Shown here: positions 31,515 through 34,360 of the stretch, one piece after another
Layout of the letters: each line of letters begins with the position of its first letter
Numbering within the stretch: the first letter of the stretch is position 1
DNA from: Acinetobacter sp.
Lineage (GTDB): Bacteria; Pseudomonadota; Gammaproteobacteria; Pseudomonadales; Moraxellaceae
NCBI GenBank assembly: GCA_030152275.1
Contig: JASLHF010000014.1
Coordinates: 1 to 34,360 of the forward strand
Direction: 5' to 3'
DNA length: 34,360 nucleotides
Position numbers and translations under genes: made by a program
The notes under the pieces: model-generated
What the model was told of the DNA's origin: nothing
What the model saw: only the letters and a program-made list of their open reading frames with translations
The model's database searches: none

Positions 31515-32723
31515 ATGGAACACCAAATTAATGGAATTGCTTTGCCAAATGAAGCGGGTTTTTTTGGCAATTATGGCGGTCAGTTCATTCCGCCTGATTT
31601 AAAGCAGGCTATGGATGATATTAATACGGCATATCAGGAAATTCGAAATACAGTAGAATTTCAGAACGAATTAAAGGATTTGTTTGCCAACTATGTGGGA
31701 CGTCCAAGCCCGCTGTTTTATGCTAAGCGTTTGTCAGAGCAGCTGGGCGGCGCGCAAATTTACTTGAAGCGCGAAGACCTGAATCATACCGGCGCGCATA
31801 AAATTAATCACTGTCTAGGTGAAGCGCTGTTGGCAAAATACATGGGTAAAACCAAAGTGATTGCTGAAACCGGTGCAGGTCAGCATGGTGTAGCTTTGGC
31901 GACAGCTTGTGCATTGGTGGGTATTCCTTGCGAAATTCATATGGGGCAAGTGGATATTGAAAAAGAACACCCGAATGTCGTTAAGATGAAAATTCTGGGT
32001 GCGCGTCTTATTTCTGTAACCCGTGGAACGGCAACATTAAAAGATGCTGTAGACAGCGCTTTTGAAGAATATCTGAAAGATCCTAAAAACTATATTTATG
32101 CAATCGGCTCTGTGGTTGGGCCACATCCGTTTCCAATGATGGTACGTGATTTTCAGTCAATTATTGGTGAAGAAATTAAAACACAAAGCCAAGACCGTTT
32201 TGGCGCCTATCCAGATTATGTTGTTGCCTGTGTGGGCGGCGGTTCAAATGCGATGGGCGCGTTTACTGCATTTTTAAATGAGGCGTCTGTTCAGCTGATT
32301 GGGGTAGAGCCTGCAGGTCATGGCTTAGATACAGATATGCACTCTGCCACCTTAACCTTAGGCAAACCGAGCCAAATTCACGGTATGGCATGTTATGTGC
32401 TGGAAGATGAACAGGGGCAGCCATTACCAGTACATTCTATTGCTTCTGGTTTAGATTATCCGGGTGTTGGGCCACAGCATAGCCTGCTCAAAGATTTGGG
32501 CCGTGTAGAATATACGACAGCGACAGATCAAGAGTGCTTAGATGCCTTTATGACGCTGTCACGTGTGGAAGGTATTGTTCCTGCACTGGAAAGCTCGCAT
32601 GCTGTGGCATGGGCATTGCGTGAGGCGCCAAAAATGGGTAAAGACATTAAGATTGTAGTGAATGTTTCAGGCCGCGGTGATAAAGATGCAGATTATGTAG
32701 CGACTAAATTAGGGCTAAATTAA
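31515..32723 (+). CDS. trpB: Tryptophan synthase beta-chain-like protein
   Basis: The 402-residue protein has the TrpB core: YLKREDLNHTGAHKINH with Schiff-base lysine K96, AETGAGQHGVALATA, VACVGGGSNAMGAF and VNVSGRGDKD near the end. It joins indole (or indole from indole-3-glycerol phosphate with TrpA) to serine. Unlike most trp operons there is no trpA, trpF or accD next to it, so it may be an extra or diverged copy. AGGGGAA lies seven bases before the ATG. It is a single gene with its own terminator. Confidence 0.88.
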   Translation: MEHQINGIALPNEAGFFGNYGGQFIPPDLKQAMDDINTAYQEIRNTVEFQNELKDLFANYVGRPSPLFYAKRLSEQLGGAQIYLKREDLNHTGAHKINHCLGEALLAKYMGKTKVIAETGAGQHGVALATACALVGIPCEIHMGQVDIEKEHPNVVKMKILGARLISVTRGTATLKDAVDSAFEEYLKDPKNYIYAIGSVVGPHPFPMMVRDFQSIIGEEIKTQSQDRFGAYPDYVVACVGGGSNAMGAFTAFLNEASVQLIGVEPAGHGLDTDMHSATLTLGKPSQIHGMACYVLEDEQGQPLPVHSIASGLDYPGVGPQHSLLKDLGRVEYTTATDQECLDAFMTLSRVEGIVPALESSHAVAWALREAPKMGKDIKIVVNVSGRGDKDADYVATKLGLN

Positions 32724-32787
32724 TCATTCAATTTAAAGACCGTGCTGTTATGATCTTTTGATGAGGTGTATGCAGTTCTAGGCCTGT

Positions 32788-32822
32788 AAAAATATCCCAG
32801 TTTATAACTGGGATATTTTTTT
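32788..32822. terminator. Terminator of trpB
   Basis: Two 15-base arms (32788-32802 and 32806-32820) with a 3-base loop carry A on one side and T on the other, 65 bases after the trpB stop. The GC core is CCCAG/CTGGG. Works in both directions. Confidence 0.88.
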
Positions 32823-33107
32823 ATATATGTTTTACACAATGAATAATGAAAAAAGCTTTTATTACCAGATGTTTAACTTAGGCGTTAGCTAAGTTGTAGT
32901 GTGTATTTTGATTAATTTAAGTTCGTGACCTGTCATCATCTATTTCAATTATTTATAACAGGATTGCCAGTTCGCAGGGCTATAGTCGAGTATTTTTCTA
33001 AAAAATTCTAACTTCTAAAGCATACATGTCATTCAATTGTCATTTTTATGTCATTACGGAAGTTGGATTGTTATTGGGCTGAAGACGTATTGCGCTGATT
33101 AAAAACT
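32823..33107. promoter_or_regulatory. Gene-free stretch with hairpin and Pho-like boxes
   Basis: There is no coding frame of note. A small hairpin AACTTAG/CTAAGTT lies at 32875-32895, and three TGTCATT direct repeats lie at 33027-33055 (separate entry). Confidence 0.5.
33027..33055 (+). promoter_or_regulatory. Triple TGTCATT array resembling a Pho box
   Basis: TGTCATT occurs at 33027-33033, 33038-33044 and 33049-33055, each 11 bases apart, separated by AT-rich 4-base spacers. This is the known PhoB layout (CTGTCAT-N4-CTGTCAT). A poor -10 candidate TGTTAT lies at 33069-33074. The direction is plus, yet no plus-strand protein gene follows; the next gene is the convergent CBS gene. Confidence 0.55.
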
Positions 33108-33130
33108 CCCCCTGAAATTTCAGGGGGGAA
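33101..33130 (-). terminator. Terminator of the CBS gene
   Basis: A perfect 20-base palindrome CCCCCTGAAATTTCAGGGGG (33108-33127) is followed on the minus strand by a GTTTTT run. On the plus strand the T run is missing. It lies 39 bases beyond the CBS stop. Confidence 0.8.
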
Positions 33131-33168
33131 TTTAAGCTTTATACTTAAGTTAAATTTACGGAAAAATA

Positions 33169-33600
33169 TTAACCGGAAATATACTGCTGTAATTGCTCGA
33201 TTAGTTTGTGCTGATCTTCCATTGCTGCTTTGACCAAATCACCAATAGAAATTAAGCCAATCAGTTTGTCATTTTCAACTACTGGCAAATGGCGCAAATG
33301 TTTATTAGTCATTAAATCTAAACAGTCTTCGATGCTTGCGCTTCGGGTAATGGTCAGTACTTTTGCAGTCATAATTTCATTGACTGTTGTATCAAAAGAT
33401 GTACGCTGCATCAGCGCAACTTTGCGAGTGTAATCGCGTTCGGATAAAATGCCCACTACGCTGTTTTCATGAGTAACCACCAGTGCGCCAATGCCTTTTT
33501 CAGCCATAAGTGTGATTGCCTTTAAAACGGTCTCGTGGGGCGCAATCGTGTAAATGGCTTGCTCGGCTTTGTCTTGTAATACTTGTGCAACTGTAGTCAT
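33169..33600 (-). CDS. Protein with two CBS domains
   Basis: The 143-residue protein is made of two CBS domains: about residues 16-65 (TIAPHETVLKAITLMAEKGI, then GALVV) and 80-130 (VLTITRSASIEDCLDLMTNK, then HLRHLPVV). Between them stands SERDYTRKVALM. Stand-alone CBS pairs bind adenosyl nucleotides and sense energy state; a partner is not obvious here. AAAGGAC lies about eight bases before the ATG. Confidence 0.88.
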   Translation of the reverse strand: MTTVAQVLQDKAEQAIYTIAPHETVLKAITLMAEKGIGALVVTHENSVVGILSERDYTRKVALMQRTSFDTTVNEIMTAKVLTITRSASIEDCLDLMTNKHLRHLPVVENDKLIGLISIGDLVKAAMEDQHKLIEQLQQYISG

Positions 33601-33720
33601 TTTTTGTCCTTCAAAGATTATTATTTGTTTTAAATTAACGCGAATATTTTGAATTGCAAATACTCATGCGTCTATTATTTTTTTCAATTGCATAATATGG
33701 GAAAAACGCTCATTTATTGC

Positions 33721-34095
33721 TTACGCAAAGCGCATTTGCTGCTGTGAAAAAAAGAAATGACGCATCTGCTGAGTCGTTAGTTTGAATTTCTGATTACTGC
33801 CGCTGCACAGCGCTGGCGTTACGTTTAATCGGGTTAATGTTGGCAGCAGCAGGCGCTCAAAATCTTTAGGTGTAATCTTTTTGGGCTGATAATTTGGCCA
33901 GTATTTTTTTGCATATTTATGCGCTTGCAAACCATTGAGCCAAAAAGGAAAAATGAAATCATCACCATCTTTGGTCATGGCCCAGCCTTCAAAGTATAAC
34001 CCCCAAAGGACACCGCAATACATCATCGTTTTAAGGATGGTAATTTTAAATATGAGATCTTTTGAAATTGGCTGTAGTTGATTAATTTGAGTCAT
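33721..34095 (-). CDS. DUF2750 family protein
   Basis: From ATG 34095 the protein is 124 residues (the frame extends to 34137, less likely). It shows the DUF2750 pattern: VLWGLYFEGWAMTKDGDDFI, FPFWLNGLQAHKYAKKYWPN, then ITPKDFERLLLPTL. The family has no known function. No strong ribosome site is visible. The N-terminal residues before about 28 are less typical. The 120-base gap to the CBS gene holds nothing I can name. Confidence 0.7.
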   Translation of the reverse strand: MTQINQLQPISKDLIFKITILKTMMYCGVLWGLYFEGWAMTKDGDDFIFPFWLNGLQAHKYAKKYWPNYQPKKITPKDFERLLLPTLTRLNVTPALCSGSNQKFKLTTQQMRHFFFSQQQMRFA

Positions 34096-34212
34096 TGTTT
34101 CTATATTTGCTCGTGTTTTGTTTAGTGTAAGTGCCAAAAATTAAAATTCTATGTCAGCTTTGCTCAAAATCGTAAGGAAATATGTAATGGCAGCTGCAAA
34201 ACTTCAGGCATT

Positions 34213-34237
34213 AAAAAACGCCACCTAGGTGACGTTT
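34213..34237 (-). terminator. Terminator of the Sel1-repeat gene
   Basis: On the minus strand a stem AAACG-CACCT / AGGTG-CGTTT with one mismatch is followed by a T run. It begins two bases after the stop codon. Confidence 0.7.
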
Positions 34238-34239
34238 GA

Positions 34240-34360
34240 TTATGCTTGCAATGTGGCCATTTTCTGCCAATATTGCGCTTTGAGAGAATCTCGCTCGACT
34301 CGGAAGCCTTGGTAATAAAGTTCCGCTAAAAATAAAGCGGCTTTACCGTGACCTGCACGA
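34240..34360 (-). CDS. Sel1-like repeat protein, C-terminal end (partial)
   Basis: The 39 visible codons enter from the right edge and end in TAA at 34240-34242. They read AGHGKAALFLAELYYQGFRV followed by ERDSLKAQYWQKMA, a Sel1-type tetratricopeptide repeat (A-x-LxLxxLYxxGxxVxxDxxKAxxW). Such repeats bind other proteins. N-terminus, length and location are outside the window. Confidence 0.65.
   Translation of the reverse strand, partial: RAGHGKAALFLAELYYQGFRVERDSLKAQYWQKMATLQA

Overview
The window looks like chromosomal DNA of a gammaproteobacterium of the family Moraxellaceae, most likely an Acinetobacter species. The grounds are moderate-to-low GC, the proteins encoded (a pgaBCD set, a cydP-cydA-cydB-cydX-ybgE operon, metZ, ybaB-recR, RNase D next to a YcgL protein and a MoxR/VWA pair) and a FabR/DesT-type TetR gene divergent from a ferredoxin reductase and a fatty-acid desaturase. 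No rRNA, tRNA, CRISPR array, insertion sequence or prophage was seen. The species cannot be named from the sequence alone.

Layout. 1-5.9 kb: the tail of an alpha/beta hydrolase, then a minus-strand chaperone-usher fimbrial operon of the archaic (Csu-like, spore-coat-U pilin) type: pilin-like subunit, major-pilin-like subunit, PapD-like chaperone, usher. A divergent LuxR/NarL-type response regulator follows. Two genes here are broken as written. The second pilin has one in-frame TAG at codon 88, and the regulator is frameshifted at a run of ten T. A 7-2-7 inverted repeat and related half sites lie upstream of both pilin genes and of the regulator. 5.9-9 kb: TetR regulator and divergent reductase-desaturase operon for membrane unsaturated fatty acids. 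9.2-11 kb: HAD phosphatase overlapping a DUF1615 lipoprotein. 11-16 kb: a 1.1 kb gene-poor stretch, then pgaB, pgaC and pgaD for poly-N-acetylglucosamine. The outer-membrane export gene pgaA is not there; a short fragment just upstream of pgaB ends like an outer-membrane beta-barrel and may be its remnant.

16-24.7 kb: a stretch with coding-like fragments, the cytochrome bd operon on the minus strand, a general porin, a HIT hydrolase, a small secreted protein, a 3-hydroxyisobutyrate-dehydrogenase-like enzyme and a PhaC-like alpha/beta hydrolase. 24.8-34.4 kb: mostly plus-strand housekeeping genes (metZ, ybaB-recR, rnd, ycgL, a membrane protein, MoxR ATPase plus VWA protein, a stand-alone trpB), then on the minus strand a two-CBS-domain protein, a DUF2750 protein and the end of a Sel1-repeat protein.

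Most worth checking: the possible phase-variable or decayed fimbrial regulon (poly-T frameshift, pilin amber codon, shared operator-like repeats), the pga locus without pgaA, and a three-repeat Pho-box-like array at 33027-33055 that faces no protein gene.
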